A stretch of DNA of 64,000 nucleotides from JAIBJN01 sp963847985 (GCA_963847985.1 CAWKBS010000003.1:137102-201101); one strand, 5' to 3'; shown: positions 8,177 to 16,664, numbered from the stretch's first letter. A program made the numbers and translations. The notes: a model not told the origin generated them from the sequence alone.

Positions 8177-8944
8177 TCACGCGCCGTTCAGGTCCCAGAC
8201 GAGGCGTAGGCCCTCGAGGGTCAGGAACGGGTCGACCGTGTCGATCGTCTCCGCGTGGGGGGCGATCAGCTCGGCCAGGCCGCCGGTGGCGATCACGGGC
8301 GCGCTCTCGCCGATCTCGCCGCGCACGCGCCGGACGATGCCGTCCACCTGGCCGGCGAAGCCGTAGACCATCCCCGACTGGAGCCCGGCCACCGTCGTCT
8401 TCCCGATCACGGAGGCCGGCGCAGAGAAGTCGACCTTCACGAGCCTCGCCGCGCGCGCGAAGAGGGCCTCCATGGAGACCTCGATCCCGGGCGCGAGCAC
8501 GCCGCCGACGTACTCCCCGGAAGCGGAGACGATGTCGAAGTTCGTGGAGGTGCCGAAGTCGACGACGATGCAGGGCGCCCCGTACCGCTCGCGGCCGGCG
8601 ACGGCGTTGGCGATCCGGTCGGGGCCCACCTCACGCGGGTCGTCGTAGACGATCGGGATGCCGGTCTTCGTCCCGGGACCGAGGACGAGCAGGATGGCCT
8701 CCGCGTAGTCGCGCGCGAACTCCTCGTAGGCGCGCACGAGCGGCGGCACCGTCGAGGCGAGGCAGACGCCGGTGACGTCCTCGAAGCCGAAATCGCGCAG
8801 CTCGAGGAGTTGTCCGACGACGACGCCGAGCTCGTCGCCCGTGCGCTCGGCCTCGGTGGCGACGCGCCAGTGCACGGCCAGCCGCTCGCCGTCGTACAAC
8901 CCGAGGACCGTCTGCGTGTTGCCGACGTCGACGGCCAGCAGCAA
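8177..8944 (-). CDS. coaX: Type III pantothenate kinase
   Basis: It phosphorylates pantothenate, the first step of coenzyme A synthesis. The 255-residue protein shows the ASKHA-fold phosphate-binding strand MLLAVDVGNTQTVLGLYDGE. It also has EVGPDRIANAVAGRERYG and CIVVDFGTSTNFDIVSASGE (adenosine/pantothenate region), then GGVLAPGIEVSMEALF and GYAGQ-like GFAGQVDGIV. The TTG start at 8944 has GGAGG 5 nt upstream. It ends the folP-folB-folK-DUF2469-coaX run. Confidence 0.95.
   Translation of the reverse strand: MLLAVDVGNTQTVLGLYDGERLAVHWRVATEAERTGDELGVVVGQLLELRDFGFEDVTGVCLASTVPPLVRAYEEFARDYAEAILLVLGPGTKTGIPIVYDDPREVGPDRIANAVAGRERYGAPCIVVDFGTSTNFDIVSASGEYVGGVLAPGIEVSMEALFARAARLVKVDFSAPASVIGKTTVAGLQSGMVYGFAGQVDGIVRRVRGEIGESAPVIATGGLAELIAPHAETIDTVDPFLTLEGLRLVWDLNGA
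8184..8216. repeat. 33-bp direct repeat, right copy (coaX 3' end)
   Basis: This is the presumed parental copy, because it lies within the conserved coaX C-terminal codons. It matches 7268-7300 with one mismatch; 26 bp (8191-8216) are fully identical. Confidence 0.85.
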
Positions 8945-8959
8945 GGTCGCCTCCGGTCT

Positions 8960-9337
8960 CTAGAGCTGCTCTTCCTCGCCGCCGAGGGTCTCGCCGAGCT
9001 TCTGGGCGAGCGCCTCCGGGGTGAGCGCGGGGCCGTCGCCCTCGCCGCGCAGCTCCTCGATCGTGACGTCGCTCGACGTGTAGACCTCGGCGCGCGGGAT
9101 GATGCGGGACGGCCGGTTCTTGTCCCAGACCCACACGTCTTCCATGGTCAGGTGGAAGAAGGGGTAGGTCGTCTGCGGCAGCACCTTCAGCTCGTGCCGG
9201 TTGCAGAGGTAGGTCGAGTCCTGCGTGACGATGCAGTAGCGGAAGAGGCTGAAGACGGCCGAGTACTCCCGCTTCAACCGGAGCTCGAGCTCTGCCTCGT
9301 ATTCGTCGAGCTCGTCGAGGTGGGACATGCGCCTCAT
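8960..9337 (-). CDS. DUF2469-like small protein
   Basis: The 125-residue acidic protein begins MRRMSHLDELDEYEAELELR. It carries LKREYSAVFSLFRYCIVTQD, VWVWDKNRPSRIIPRAEVY and SSDVTIEELRGE, matching from memory the pattern of the actinobacterial DUF2469 family (KYExExELxLYREY, VWDxxRPxR, DVxIEEL). No enzymatic motif is visible. I chose the ATG at 9337 because it overlaps the folK stop as ATGA; the ATG at 9328 is an alternative. The function is unknown. Confidence 0.75.
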   Translation of the reverse strand: MRRMSHLDELDEYEAELELRLKREYSAVFSLFRYCIVTQDSTYLCNRHELKVLPQTTYPFFHLTMEDVWVWDKNRPSRIIPRAEVYTSSDVTIEELRGEGDGPALTPEALAQKLGETLGGEEEQL

Positions 9338-9799
9338 TGTAACCGTGCGCCGAGCAAGTCCCGCACGGCGCGCCCGTCGGGCAGGCGCAGGCCCGGATCC
9401 AGCTCGTGGAGCGGCTCCAGGACGAACCGCCGCTCGGCCAGACGGGGGTGCGGGACGGTCAGGCCCGGCTCCTCCACGACGCGGTCTCCGTAGAGCAGCA
9501 GGTCGAGGTCGATGGCCCGCGGGCCGTAGCGCGGCCCGTCGCCGCGGACGCGGCCCAGCTCGCGCTCGACAGCCAGGAGCCCGTCGAGAAGCTCGCGGGG
9601 CGAGAGCTCGGTCTCGACCGCGGCCACGCCGTTCAGGAACCGGGGTTGGTCGGCGTACCCGACCGGGTCGGTCTCGCGCAGCGAAGAGACGGCGACGACC
9701 TCGACCCCCAGCGTCGGCGCCCAGCAGCTCCACGGCCCGCCGGATCGTGCCCTCGCGGTCGCCGAGGTTCGCTCCCAGCCCGACGTAGGCCCGGATCAA
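9334..9799 (-). pseudogene. folK: HPPK (folK), frame disrupted by one extra base
   Basis: It would transfer pyrophosphate from ATP to 6-hydroxymethyl-dihydropterin. A TTG start at 9799 overlaps the folB stop (TTGA) and reads IRAYVGLGANLGDREGTIRR. The frame then breaks at a run of five C's on the plus strand (9705-9709). One base fewer restores VEVVAVSSLRETDPVGYADQ and QPRFLNGVAAVETELSP, continuing to YGPRAIDLDLLLYGDRVVEE and VPHPRLAERRFVLEPL. All catalytic motifs are intact across the two frames, so a homopolymer indel, perhaps an assembly error, is more likely than decay. Confidence 0.85.
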
Positions 9800-10155
9800 C
9801 GGCTGCGCTCGACGGTGGCAGCCGTGTACTCGGCCGGCTCGTCGAGCTTGACCTCGGGCTTGCGCACGCGGACGCGCACGCGCGAGACCGGAAAGCGCTG
9901 GAGGAGGTCGTCCGCGATCGTGGCCGCGAGCGCTTCGATGAGGTTGAAGCGCCGCCCGTTGCTGATCTCCCGGATCCGCGCGACGACGGCCGTGTAGTCG
10001 ACGGTATCGGCGAGCTGGTCGCTGCGCACCCCGGCGTCGTGGGCCACGAGCGTGACGTCGAAGATGAAGCGCTGGCCCTCGCGCTGCTCCTCCACGAGCA
10101 CGCCGTGGAACCCGCGCAGCTCGAGGCCGCGGACATCGATGACGACCTCGCTCAT
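9796..10155 (-). CDS. folB: Dihydroneopterin aldolase
   Basis: This 119-residue enzyme cleaves 7,8-dihydroneopterin to 6-hydroxymethyl-dihydropterin in folate synthesis. Family motifs are LRGFHGVLVEEQREGQRFIF (with the GxxGxxxxE substrate region), VDYTAVVARIREI and FNLIEALAATIADDLLQRFP. The catalytic Lys is in RVRVRKPEVKLD. The ATG overlaps the folP stop as ATGA, and the stop overlaps the folK start. Confidence 0.95.
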   Translation of the reverse strand: MSEVVIDVRGLELRGFHGVLVEEQREGQRFIFDVTLVAHDAGVRSDQLADTVDYTAVVARIREISNGRRFNLIEALAATIADDLLQRFPVSRVRVRVRKPEVKLDEPAEYTAATVERSR

Positions 10156-10970
10156 CGCGCGACCACCGCCCCGGCGGCCGCCAGCGCCTCGACGTGTGGG
10201 CGAACGTCGTGGACGCGGAAGAGCGACGCGCCCCGCTCGAAGGCGAGCACGGCCACGGCGACACCTGCGGCAACGGGCCCGGTCAGGGCGTCCGGGTCGC
10301 CGAGCAGCCGGCCAAGGAAGCGCTTCCGCGAGGCGCCGACGAGCACCGGCCGGCCGAGCGCGACGAGCTCGTCCAGGCGCGCGAGCAGCTCGAGGTTGTG
10401 CTCCACCGTCTTGCCGAAACCGATTCCGGGATCGAGGCAGACGTGCTCCTCCGGGATCCCCGCCTCGACCGCGAAGGCGAGTCGCTCCTCCAGGAACGCT
10501 TTCACCTCCGAGACGACGTCGTCGTAGCGCGGGTCGTCCTGCATCGTCCGCGGCTCACCCAGCATGTGCATGAGGCAGAGGTAGGCCCCGCCGTCGGCCA
10601 CGACGCCGGCCAGCTCTGGCTCGCCCCGCAGCGCCGTGACGTCGTTGACCAGGACGGCGCCCAGCTCGAGCGCGCGCCGTGCGACCGCCGCCTTCGAGGT
10701 GTCCACGGAAACCGGGAGACCCTGGAGGTGCTCGAGCACCGGCTCGATGCGGGCGAGCTCCTCCTCGGCGGAGACTCCGTCCGAGCCCGGCCGCGTGGAC
10801 TCACCGCCGATGTCGACGAGCGCGGCACCCTCCTCGAGGTACCCCTGCGCGAGCGCGACGGCCGCTTCGGGCCGCAGAAAGCGCCCGCCGTCCGAGAAGG
10901 AGTCCGGCGTGACGTTCACGACCCCGACGACTGCGGGCCGGGGCAGGGCCTGCTCCAGCGGGGGTCGCAC
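10152..10970 (-). CDS. folP: Dihydropteroate synthase
   Basis: It condenses hydroxymethyl-dihydropterin pyrophosphate with p-aminobenzoate. The 272-residue TIM-barrel protein shows VVGVVNVTPDSFSDGGRFL, LVDIGGESTRPGSDGVSAEE, LPVSVDTSKAAVARRALELG, VNDVTALRGEPEL, CLDPGIGFGKTVEHNLELLA, GRPVLVGASRKRFLGRLLG and FRVHDVRPHVEAL. These cover all the usual pterin, sulfonamide/pABA and phosphate contacts. The GTG at 10970 follows a TACGGT box by 6 nt. It is the first gene of the folate operon and divergent from the CpsB-like gene. Confidence 0.95.
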   Translation of the reverse strand: MRPPLEQALPRPAVVGVVNVTPDSFSDGGRFLRPEAAVALAQGYLEEGAALVDIGGESTRPGSDGVSAEEELARIEPVLEHLQGLPVSVDTSKAAVARRALELGAVLVNDVTALRGEPELAGVVADGGAYLCLMHMLGEPRTMQDDPRYDDVVSEVKAFLEERLAFAVEAGIPEEHVCLDPGIGFGKTVEHNLELLARLDELVALGRPVLVGASRKRFLGRLLGDPDALTGPVAAGVAVAVLAFERGASLFRVHDVRPHVEALAAAGAVVAR

Positions 10971-10976
10971 GTGGCA

Positions 10977-10986
10977 ACCGTATCCT
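10977..10986. promoter_or_regulatory. Overlapping divergent -10 boxes (folP and CpsB-like gene)
   Basis: ACCGTATCCT contains TACGGT on the minus strand, 6 nt before the folP GTG. It also contains TATCCT on the plus strand, 8 nt before the GTG at 10995. Both transcripts would be leaderless or nearly so, and one initiation complex would exclude the other. Confidence 0.5.
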
Positions 10987-10994
10987 ACGGGGCC

Positions 10995-11750
10995 GTGATC
11001 GACCTCCACTCCCACATCCTCCCCGGGCTCGACGACGGCTCGCGCACGCTCGAGGACGCGCGCGAGCTGGCACGCAGGGCGGCCGCGGACGGCGTGACCG
11101 CGATCGCGGCGACACCCCACGTGCGCGCGGACTACCCGACGCGGCCGGAGGAGATGGAGCGCGGCGTGCTCGGGCTCCGCGAGGACTTCGTGGAGCAGGG
11201 CATCCCGGTCGAGGTGCTCCACGGCGGCGAGATCGACCTCGGCCGGCTCGGCTCCCTCGACGACGACCACCTGCGCCGCTTCTCGCTCGCGCGCTCGGAG
11301 CGCTATCTCCTGCTGGAGTTCCCGTACACCGGCTGGCCGTCCGGGCTGGAGGAGACCGTGTACGGCCTCGGGCTGCGCGGGCTCACCCCGCTCCTGGCCC
11401 ATCCGGAGCGGAACCGCGAGGTGCAGGCCGACCCCGGCCGGCTCGCGGAGGCCGTGCGCCTGGGGGCGCTCGTCCAGCTGACCGCGGCCTCGCTGGACGG
11501 GCGCATCGGCCGCTCGTCCCAACGAGCTGCCGAGCGGCTCCTCGCAGCCGGCCTGGCGCACGTGCTCGCCAGCGACGCGCACACGCCGGAGATCCGCGAG
11601 GCCGGCCTGGCCGCGGCGGCGGAGGCGGTCGGCGACGACCGGCTGGCCGCCTACCTCACCGCGGAGGCCCCGGCCGCGATCGTGGCCGGCGAGGCCGTCG
11701 CGCCGCCCCCGAAGTCCGCGCGGCGGCGACGGCGCTTCCTCCCGTTCTAG
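10995..11750 (+). CDS. CpsB/CapC-family PHP-domain tyrosine phosphatase
   Basis: The 251-residue protein has the metal-binding PHP signature: IDLHSHILPGLDDGSRTLED, AATPHVRADYP, LHGGEIDLG, LLAHPERNREVQ and LASDAHTPEIREAG. This matches manganese-dependent tyrosine phosphatases that act on bacterial tyrosine kinases controlling polysaccharide export. No partner kinase is nearby, so a general PHP phosphoesterase is possible. The start at 10995 matches the family N-terminus; a GTG at 10971 is the alternative. The stop overlaps the convergent lipoprotein stop by four bases. Confidence 0.85.
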   Translation: MIDLHSHILPGLDDGSRTLEDARELARRAAADGVTAIAATPHVRADYPTRPEEMERGVLGLREDFVEQGIPVEVLHGGEIDLGRLGSLDDDHLRRFSLARSERYLLLEFPYTGWPSGLEETVYGLGLRGLTPLLAHPERNREVQADPGRLAEAVRLGALVQLTAASLDGRIGRSSQRAAERLLAAGLAHVLASDAHTPEIREAGLAAAAEAVGDDRLAAYLTAEAPAAIVAGEAVAPPPKSARRRRRFLPF

Positions 11751-12289
11751 TCGCCCGCGATGAAGAAGCGCCAGGTGCCGTCGGGAGCGATCCCGGCCCG
11801 CCAGCCCAGGTAGCCGCTACCGGCGCCCGAGTAGACCGCGAGGTCTTCGAGAAGCCCGCGCTCGTAGTCGGTCAGCTCGTCCTCCGTCTTGTCGAAGGCG
11901 AAAGGCCAGACGTACGTGCCCGAGGAGAGCGTGTACGGCAACTCGAGGATCCGGCGCAGGATCTCGATCGGGCTCTCCCCGCCCTGGGCCTCCACGTCCT
12001 GCCAGTACTCGATCGCGCCGCCCGGGGCTCCGCCGCCGAAGGTGTAGGAGAGCTCGTCGGGAATCAGCGGACGGAGCGCCTCGTAGTCGCCCGTCTCGGC
12101 TGCCGCGAGCAGCGCCGCGTGAGTCGCGGCGACCTCGGGAGGCAGCCCCACGGGCTCGGCGACGGTCTCCGTCACCACCTCCGTCTCCGTCTCGACGCGG
12201 GTCTCGGTCTCGGAGACGGTCTCGGTGCCTCCGCCGGCGCAGCCTGCCAGCGCAAGGGCTCCGGCCAGGGCCAGCAGGAACCGCACCAT
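11747..12289 (-). CDS. Predicted lipoprotein, unknown function
   Basis: The 180-residue product begins MVRFLLALAGALALAGCAGG, a lipoprotein signal with lipobox LAGC. It is followed by a Thr/Glu-rich linker (TETVSETETRVETETEVVTE). The mature domain (AATHAALLAAAETGDYEAL, PDELSYTFGG, LRRILELPYTLSSGTYVWPF, GYLGWRAGIAPDGTWRFFIA) resembles small periplasmic NTF2-like or SH3-like sensor proteins, but I do not recognise a family. It starts 8 bp after the ftsH stop and is probably cotranscribed with it. Confidence 0.75.
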   Translation of the reverse strand: MVRFLLALAGALALAGCAGGGTETVSETETRVETETEVVTETVAEPVGLPPEVAATHAALLAAAETGDYEALRPLIPDELSYTFGGGAPGGAIEYWQDVEAQGGESPIEILRRILELPYTLSSGTYVWPFAFDKTEDELTDYERGLLEDLAVYSGAGSGYLGWRAGIAPDGTWRFFIAGD

Positions 12290-12297
12290 GAGAGGAG

Positions 12298-14265
12298 CTA
12301 GTTCGCGCCCTCGGGCTCGGGCGGGGGCTGCATCGTCGCGCCGGGCAGCGGGAAGGGCCGCGGCTTGGGCTCCGCGCGCGGCTTCTTCTCGGCCTCGTCC
12401 CCCGCCGGCGGCACGGCCTCCGCCTCGGGGAAGACCGTCTCCGGGGACTCGCCGGCGAGGAGCCGCTCGAACTGGTCCTTGTCGATGGTCTCGCGCTCGA
12501 TGAGGAGCTCGGACAGGTTGTGCAGCTCCTCCATGTGCTCGGCGAGGACCTTGCGCGCCCGGTCGTGGGTCTCCTCGATCACGCGGCGGATCTCGTCGTC
12601 GATCTCGCGCGCGATCTCCTCGGAGTAGTCCGGCTCGGCCGAGCCCATCTCGCGGCCCAGGAACGGCATGTCGTGGTTCCTGCCGAGGAGGCGCGGGCCG
12701 AGCTTCTCGCTCATGCCGTACCGCATGACCATGTGCTTCGCGGTCGCGGTGACCTTCTCGATGTCGTTCGCGGCGCCGGTCGTGACTTCGTGGAAGACGA
12801 GCTCCTCGGCAGCGCGGCCGCCGAGGGTCATCGCCATCTGGTCCATGAGCGCCGACTTCGTCGTCAGGAACTTGTCCTCGGCGGGAAGCGAGATCGTGTA
12901 GCCGAGGGCCTGGCCGCGGCTGATGATCGAGATCTTGTGGACGGCGTCGCAGTTCGGCAGGTGGTGGCCGACGAGGGCGTGGCCCATCTCGTGGTAGGCG
13001 GTCACCTTGCGCTCGTGCTCGGAGAGGAGGCGCGTCTTCTTCTCCGGGCCGGCGATGACGCGCATGATCCCTTCCTCGAGCTCGAGCCCGCCGATCGTCT
13101 TCCTCCCGTGGCGCGCTGCCAGGAGCGCTGCCTCGTTGACGAGGTTGGCGAGGTCGGCGCCGGTGAACCCGGGCGTCCCCGCCGCCAGCGTGTCGAGGTC
13201 GATCGAGTTGTCGATGGGCTTGCCCTTCGTGTGCACCTCGAGGATCTTGCGGCGGCCGATGCGATCGGGGCGGTCGACGACGATCTGCCGGTCGAAGCGC
13301 CCCGGGCGGAGCAGCGCCGGGTCGAGGATGTCGGGACGGTTCGTGGCGGCGATGAGGATGATGTTGTCCTTCATCTCGAAGCCGTCCATCTCGACGAGGA
13401 GCTGGTTCAGGGTCTGCTCGCGCTCGTCGTGGCCGCCGCCCAGGCCGGCACCGCGGTGGCGGCCGACCGCGTCGATCTCGTCCATGAAGATGATGCAGGG
13501 GCTCGCCTGCTTGGCCTGCTCGAAGAGGTCGCGCACGCGCGAGGCACCGACGCCGACGAACATCTCGACGAAGTCGGAGCCCGAGATGGAGAAGAACGGC
13601 ACGCCGGCCTCGCCGGCGACCGAGCGCGCGAGCAGCGTCTTCCCCGTGCCTGGCGGCCCGTAGAGGAGCACGCCCTTGGGGATGCGCGCACCGAGCGCCT
13701 GGAACTTCTTCGGGTTCTCGAGGAACTCCTTGATCTCGTGCAGCTCCTCGACGGCCTCGTCCACGCCGGCCACGTCCTTGAAGGTGATCTTCGGCGAGTC
13801 CGGCGCCATTCGCTTCGCGCGGCTCTTCCCGAAGCTCATCACCTTCGAGCCGCCGCCCTGCATCTGGTTCATGAGGAAGATCCAGAAGGCGAAGAAGAGA
13901 ACGAACGGGAGCAGGTACGTGAGGATCGACCACCAGCCGCTCTGGCCGGTGCCCTTCGAGTCGAACGCCACTCCCTTCTCCTGGAGCAGGTTCTGGAACT
14001 CGATCTGCGACTGGTCGCTGGGGTAGTTGACCTTGATCTTCGGCTGGTCGGTGTCCGGCTTCCGCGTCGCCTCGATCGAGCGGCCCTTCGGGTTGAAGAC
14101 GACCTCCGCGAAGGTCTCCGGATTCGTGTCGACCTCCCTGATCAGCTGGCTGTAGGTCCACTTATCCGGCTCCTCGGACCGCGGCAGCAGGGTCTGCGAC
14201 GCCAGGTAGACGAGCAGAACGATGACGATGAGCGGGAAAAGTGCGCTGCGGAAAAAACGGCTCAC
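12298..14265 (-). CDS. ftsH: ATP-dependent zinc metalloprotease FtsH
   Basis: This membrane-anchored AAA protease degrades misfolded membrane proteins and regulatory proteins. The 655 residues comprise TM1 (about 6-24), an extracytoplasmic segment, TM2 (about 112-133, ILTYLLPFVLFFAFWIFLMN) and the AAA domain. The AAA domain has Walker A GPPGTGKT near 203, Walker B IIFMDEID and the second region of homology TNRPDILDPALLRPGRFDRQ. The zinc site HEMGH is near 427. A Pro/Glu-rich tail ends it. It starts with GTG at 14265, 88 bp after hpt, in the conserved tilS-hpt-ftsH order. Confidence 0.97.
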   Translation of the reverse strand: MSRFFRSALFPLIVIVLLVYLASQTLLPRSEEPDKWTYSQLIREVDTNPETFAEVVFNPKGRSIEATRKPDTDQPKIKVNYPSDQSQIEFQNLLQEKGVAFDSKGTGQSGWWSILTYLLPFVLFFAFWIFLMNQMQGGGSKVMSFGKSRAKRMAPDSPKITFKDVAGVDEAVEELHEIKEFLENPKKFQALGARIPKGVLLYGPPGTGKTLLARSVAGEAGVPFFSISGSDFVEMFVGVGASRVRDLFEQAKQASPCIIFMDEIDAVGRHRGAGLGGGHDEREQTLNQLLVEMDGFEMKDNIILIAATNRPDILDPALLRPGRFDRQIVVDRPDRIGRRKILEVHTKGKPIDNSIDLDTLAAGTPGFTGADLANLVNEAALLAARHGRKTIGGLELEEGIMRVIAGPEKKTRLLSEHERKVTAYHEMGHALVGHHLPNCDAVHKISIISRGQALGYTISLPAEDKFLTTKSALMDQMAMTLGGRAAEELVFHEVTTGAANDIEKVTATAKHMVMRYGMSEKLGPRLLGRNHDMPFLGREMGSAEPDYSEEIAREIDDEIRRVIEETHDRARKVLAEHMEELHNLSELLIERETIDKDQFERLLAGESPETVFPEAEAVPPAGDEAEKKPRAEPKPRPFPLPGATMQPPPEPEGAN

Positions 14266-14353
14266 GGAAAGGGCCTCAGACCTGAATCAAGCGTAGCAGT
14301 CTCCTATTCGGCTCCCGCGCGGTGATGGATGAGCTTTTCGGGGGTGAAGTTCG

Positions 14354-14926
14354 CTACTGAAGCTCCTCCGCCTGCGCGGCCAGCTCGTCCCTGATGACAC
14401 CGACGTAGGGGAGGTTGCGATAGCGCTCGGCGAAGTCGAGGCCGTAACCGATCACGAACCGGTTGGGGATCTCGAACCCGATATAGCGGCAGTGGATGTC
14501 GATCTCGCGGCGGGACGGCTTCGTCAGGAGGGCGCAGATCTCGAGCGACGCAGGCTCCCGCGCCTCCAGGTTCCGGAGGAGATACGAGAGCGTGAGCCCG
14601 GAGTCGATGATGTCCTCGACAACGAGCACGTTCCTGCCCTCGACGGACATGTCCAGGTCCTTGAGGATCCTGACCACGCCCGAGGAATCCATGCCGGCCC
14701 CGTAGCTGGAGATGGCCATGAAGTCGACCTCGCAGGGGATGTCGATCCGGCGCATGAGGTCTGCCATGAAGAAGACGGCGCCCTTGAGCACGCCGACGAG
14801 CAGCAAGTCGCGTCCGCGGTAGTCCTCGGTGATCTCCGCCCCGAGCTCGCCGATCCGGGCCTGGAGCGTCTCCTCGTCCACGAGGATCTCCCCGACGGCG
14901 GCGGTCAGCTCGTTCACGGAGCTCAT
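14354..14926 (-). CDS. hpt: Hypoxanthine phosphoribosyltransferase
   Basis: It salvages hypoxanthine and guanine with PRPP. The 190-residue type I PRTase shows LLLVGVLKGAVFFMADLMRR, the PRPP loop VLVVEDIIDSGLTLSYLLRN near residues 97-115, and KPSRREIDIHCRYIGFEIPN with FVIGYGLDFAERYRNLPYVG. The ATG overlaps the tilS stop as ATGA. Confidence 0.95.
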   Translation of the reverse strand: MSSVNELTAAVGEILVDEETLQARIGELGAEITEDYRGRDLLLVGVLKGAVFFMADLMRRIDIPCEVDFMAISSYGAGMDSSGVVRILKDLDMSVEGRNVLVVEDIIDSGLTLSYLLRNLEAREPASLEICALLTKPSRREIDIHCRYIGFEIPNRFVIGYGLDFAERYRNLPYVGVIRDELAAQAEELQ

Positions 14927-15927
14927 GCGCGCTCACCGCTGACGGCGCCTTCGTACCCCGGCGCCTCGGTGATCCCGGGGACGACGACGACCTCGTCGCC
15001 GCGCACGACGAGCGGCCAGGCTTCGCGCTCGGAGCGCGGCACCTTCGCGTCGACGAAGACGTCCTGAACCCGGCGGCCCCGGCCGGCGAGCCGGTCGCCG
15101 GGCCGCCAGCCGCGCACGTGCAGGCCGCGGCGCTTCGCCTCGAGCGTCCACGGGCCCCAGCGGACGGGGCCCTCGAGCGCCACGGGCCCACGTTCGAGCC
15201 AGACGCTCTCGTACTCCCTCACCGCCACGCGGCCGTCGCCCAGGTCGAGACGCTTCGATCCCTCACGAGAGGCGAGCAACTCTAACATCGCTCTCTCGAC
15301 CGGTCGGGGGAGTCGTTCGCCACCCTCGAGCGCAGCGAGGATGTTGCGCTCGGCCGCCGGGTGCAGACGTCGGAGCGCGGGCAGGATCTCGTCGCGGATC
15401 AGCCCGCGGGCGGTGTCCGGGTTGGTGGAGTCGACGCGGAACGGGAGGCTCTCGGCGTGGCAGTAGGCCTGCGTCTCCTCCCGCCAGACCGTGAGCAGCG
15501 GGCGAACGACGCCGTCGTCCCGACGGACGCGGATGCCGGTGGTCGTTCCGCTCGCCGCCAGCCGGTAGAGGATCGTCTCCACCTGGTCGGAGGCGGTGTG
15601 GCCGGTCGCGCGCAGCCGCCCGGCGCCGGCCGCGTAGCGGAGCTCGCGGAGCTCCGCCTCCGTCCCGCGGCCCGCGGGCGGTGCCTCGATCACCTCGGCG
15701 CCGAGCCGCTCGGCGCAGAAGCGCGCGTCCTCCTCGGACTCCTCGCCGCGCAGCCCGTGGTTGACGTGCAGCGCCGACACGCGGTACCCGAGCGCCCCGA
15801 GCGCGTGCCAGAGACACGTCGAGTCGGCACCGCCGGAGACGAGGCAGGCGACCTCACCGCCGGGGAGAATCAGATCGTGCCGGCGGACGTGCTGCTCGAT
15901 CCGCGCGCGCAGCGCTGCGGCGTCCAC
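14923..15927 (-). CDS. tilS: tRNA(Ile)-lysidine synthase
   Basis: It converts the CAU anticodon cytidine of tRNA-Ile2 to lysidine, so that AUA is read as isoleucine. The 334-residue protein has the PP-loop ATP site VACLVSGGADSTCLWHALG near residue 30, then ALHVNHGLRGEESEEDARFC and ATGHTASDQVETILYRLAAS. VRPLLTVWREETQAYC and a C-terminal domain (LHVRGWRPGDRLAGRGRR, VQDVFVDAKVPRSEREAWPL) complete it. I chose the GTG at 15927. A TACGAT box lies 6 nt upstream, and the further upstream frame would read through the repeat array. Confidence 0.92.
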   Translation of the reverse strand: MDAAALRARIEQHVRRHDLILPGGEVACLVSGGADSTCLWHALGALGYRVSALHVNHGLRGEESEEDARFCAERLGAEVIEAPPAGRGTEAELRELRYAAGAGRLRATGHTASDQVETILYRLAASGTTTGIRVRRDDGVVRPLLTVWREETQAYCHAESLPFRVDSTNPDTARGLIRDEILPALRRLHPAAERNILAALEGGERLPRPVERAMLELLASREGSKRLDLGDGRVAVREYESVWLERGPVALEGPVRWGPWTLEAKRRGLHVRGWRPGDRLAGRGRRVQDVFVDAKVPRSEREAWPLVVRGDEVVVVPGITEAPGYEGAVSGERA

Positions 15928-15933
15928 CCCCCG

Positions 15934-15939
15934 ATCGTA
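15934..15939 (-). promoter_or_regulatory. Putative leaderless -10 box of tilS-hpt-ftsH operon
   Basis: On the minus strand TACGAT ends 6 nt before the tilS GTG. It sits at the edge of the palindromic repeat array. Confidence 0.4.
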
Positions 15940-15943
15940 CTGT

Positions 15944-16161
15944 GTCCCAGCGGCGGCGAAGCCGCAAAGGCTGGGACAAGGAGGAAGGAAGCAAGTCGCT
16001 TCCTTCCGTTCACGGGCCTTCGTCCCAGCGGCGGCGAAAGCCGCAAAGGCTGGGACATGGAGGAAGGAAGCAAGTTGCTTCCTTCCGTTCACAACTCCGT
16101 CAGCGGCCGCGAAGGGAGAGGCTGAGACAGGGAGGAAGGAGCAGATGCTGCTTCCGTTCAC
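15944..16161. repeat. Three tandem copies of a ~70-bp double-palindrome repeat
   Basis: Copies lie at 15944-16013, 16022-16092 and 16099-16161. Each carries two hairpins. One is GTCCCAGC (or a shorter variant) with its complement GCTGGGAC around GGCGGCGAAGCCGC. The other is GGAAGGAAGC with GCTTCCTTCC. Each copy ends in CCGTTCAC. Copies 1 and 2 are nearly identical and copy 3 is diverged. They fill the 248 bp between tilS and the small lipoprotein gene. The layout is REP/BIME-like. Confidence 0.85.
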
Positions 16162-16175
16162 GTCTGAAAGGGTGA

Positions 16176-16664
16176 TTGCGCGGGTTTCGGCGCCGCCCTT
16201 TCATTCGTTTCGAGTTGCTGAGGGTCAGCCTCACTGCGGCAGCGCTCTCCCTCGCGATCCTGGCCGGCTGCGGCGGATCGCGGGACCCGCTCGCGCACTC
16301 CTGTGTCGCCACGGACCAGAAGTTCATCCAGACGGCGACGGTGGACGTGACCGCCTTCGACGAGCTTGCGATCGGATTCCGCTCGGGCTCGATCGGCGCG
16401 GAAGAGATCGCGGGCGAGGCGTTCGACGCCGCTGTGCGGGTCGGACGGACCGAACCGAACGATCCTGCTCTCCGGCAGGCCCAGAAGTACCTCGACGCCA
16501 TGTTCACGGAGTACGGAGAGGCGGTGACTCTGTATGCGGAGGGCAAGGACTCCGGCGAGCGCATGTTCCGCGCGTACGGGCTCGCGAACTTCGCCAAGGA
16601 CGTCCTGGCGGAGGCGCAGCCGGCGCTGCAGCAACACGGCTGCGACGTCGCGCCGCTTCTGTAG
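16176..16664 (+). CDS. Predicted small lipoprotein, unknown function
   Basis: The 162-residue product has a basic n-region and a lipoprotein signal ending SLAILAGCGGS. The mature part is helical (DVTAFDELAIGFRSGSI, PALRQAQKYLDAMFTEYGEA, FRAYGLANFAKDVLAEAQPA) with two cysteines. I recognise no family. The TTG at 16176 is used here; a second TTG at 16215 would give a more compact signal peptide (MLRVSLTAAALSLAILAGC). Palindromic repeats flank both sides. Confidence 0.65.
   Translation: MRGFRRRPFIRFELLRVSLTAAALSLAILAGCGGSRDPLAHSCVATDQKFIQTATVDVTAFDELAIGFRSGSIGAEEIAGEAFDAAVRVGRTEPNDPALRQAQKYLDAMFTEYGEAVTLYAEGKDSGERMFRAYGLANFAKDVLAEAQPALQQHGCDVAPLL

Noticed and set aside
12520..14325. 601-codon plus-strand open frame opposite ftsH
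   Set aside because: Antisense shadow of ftsH without recognisable motifs or a start signal.
15944..16161. CRISPR array
   Set aside because: The tandem units are adjacent with internal palindromes and no unique spacers of constant length, and there are no cas genes.
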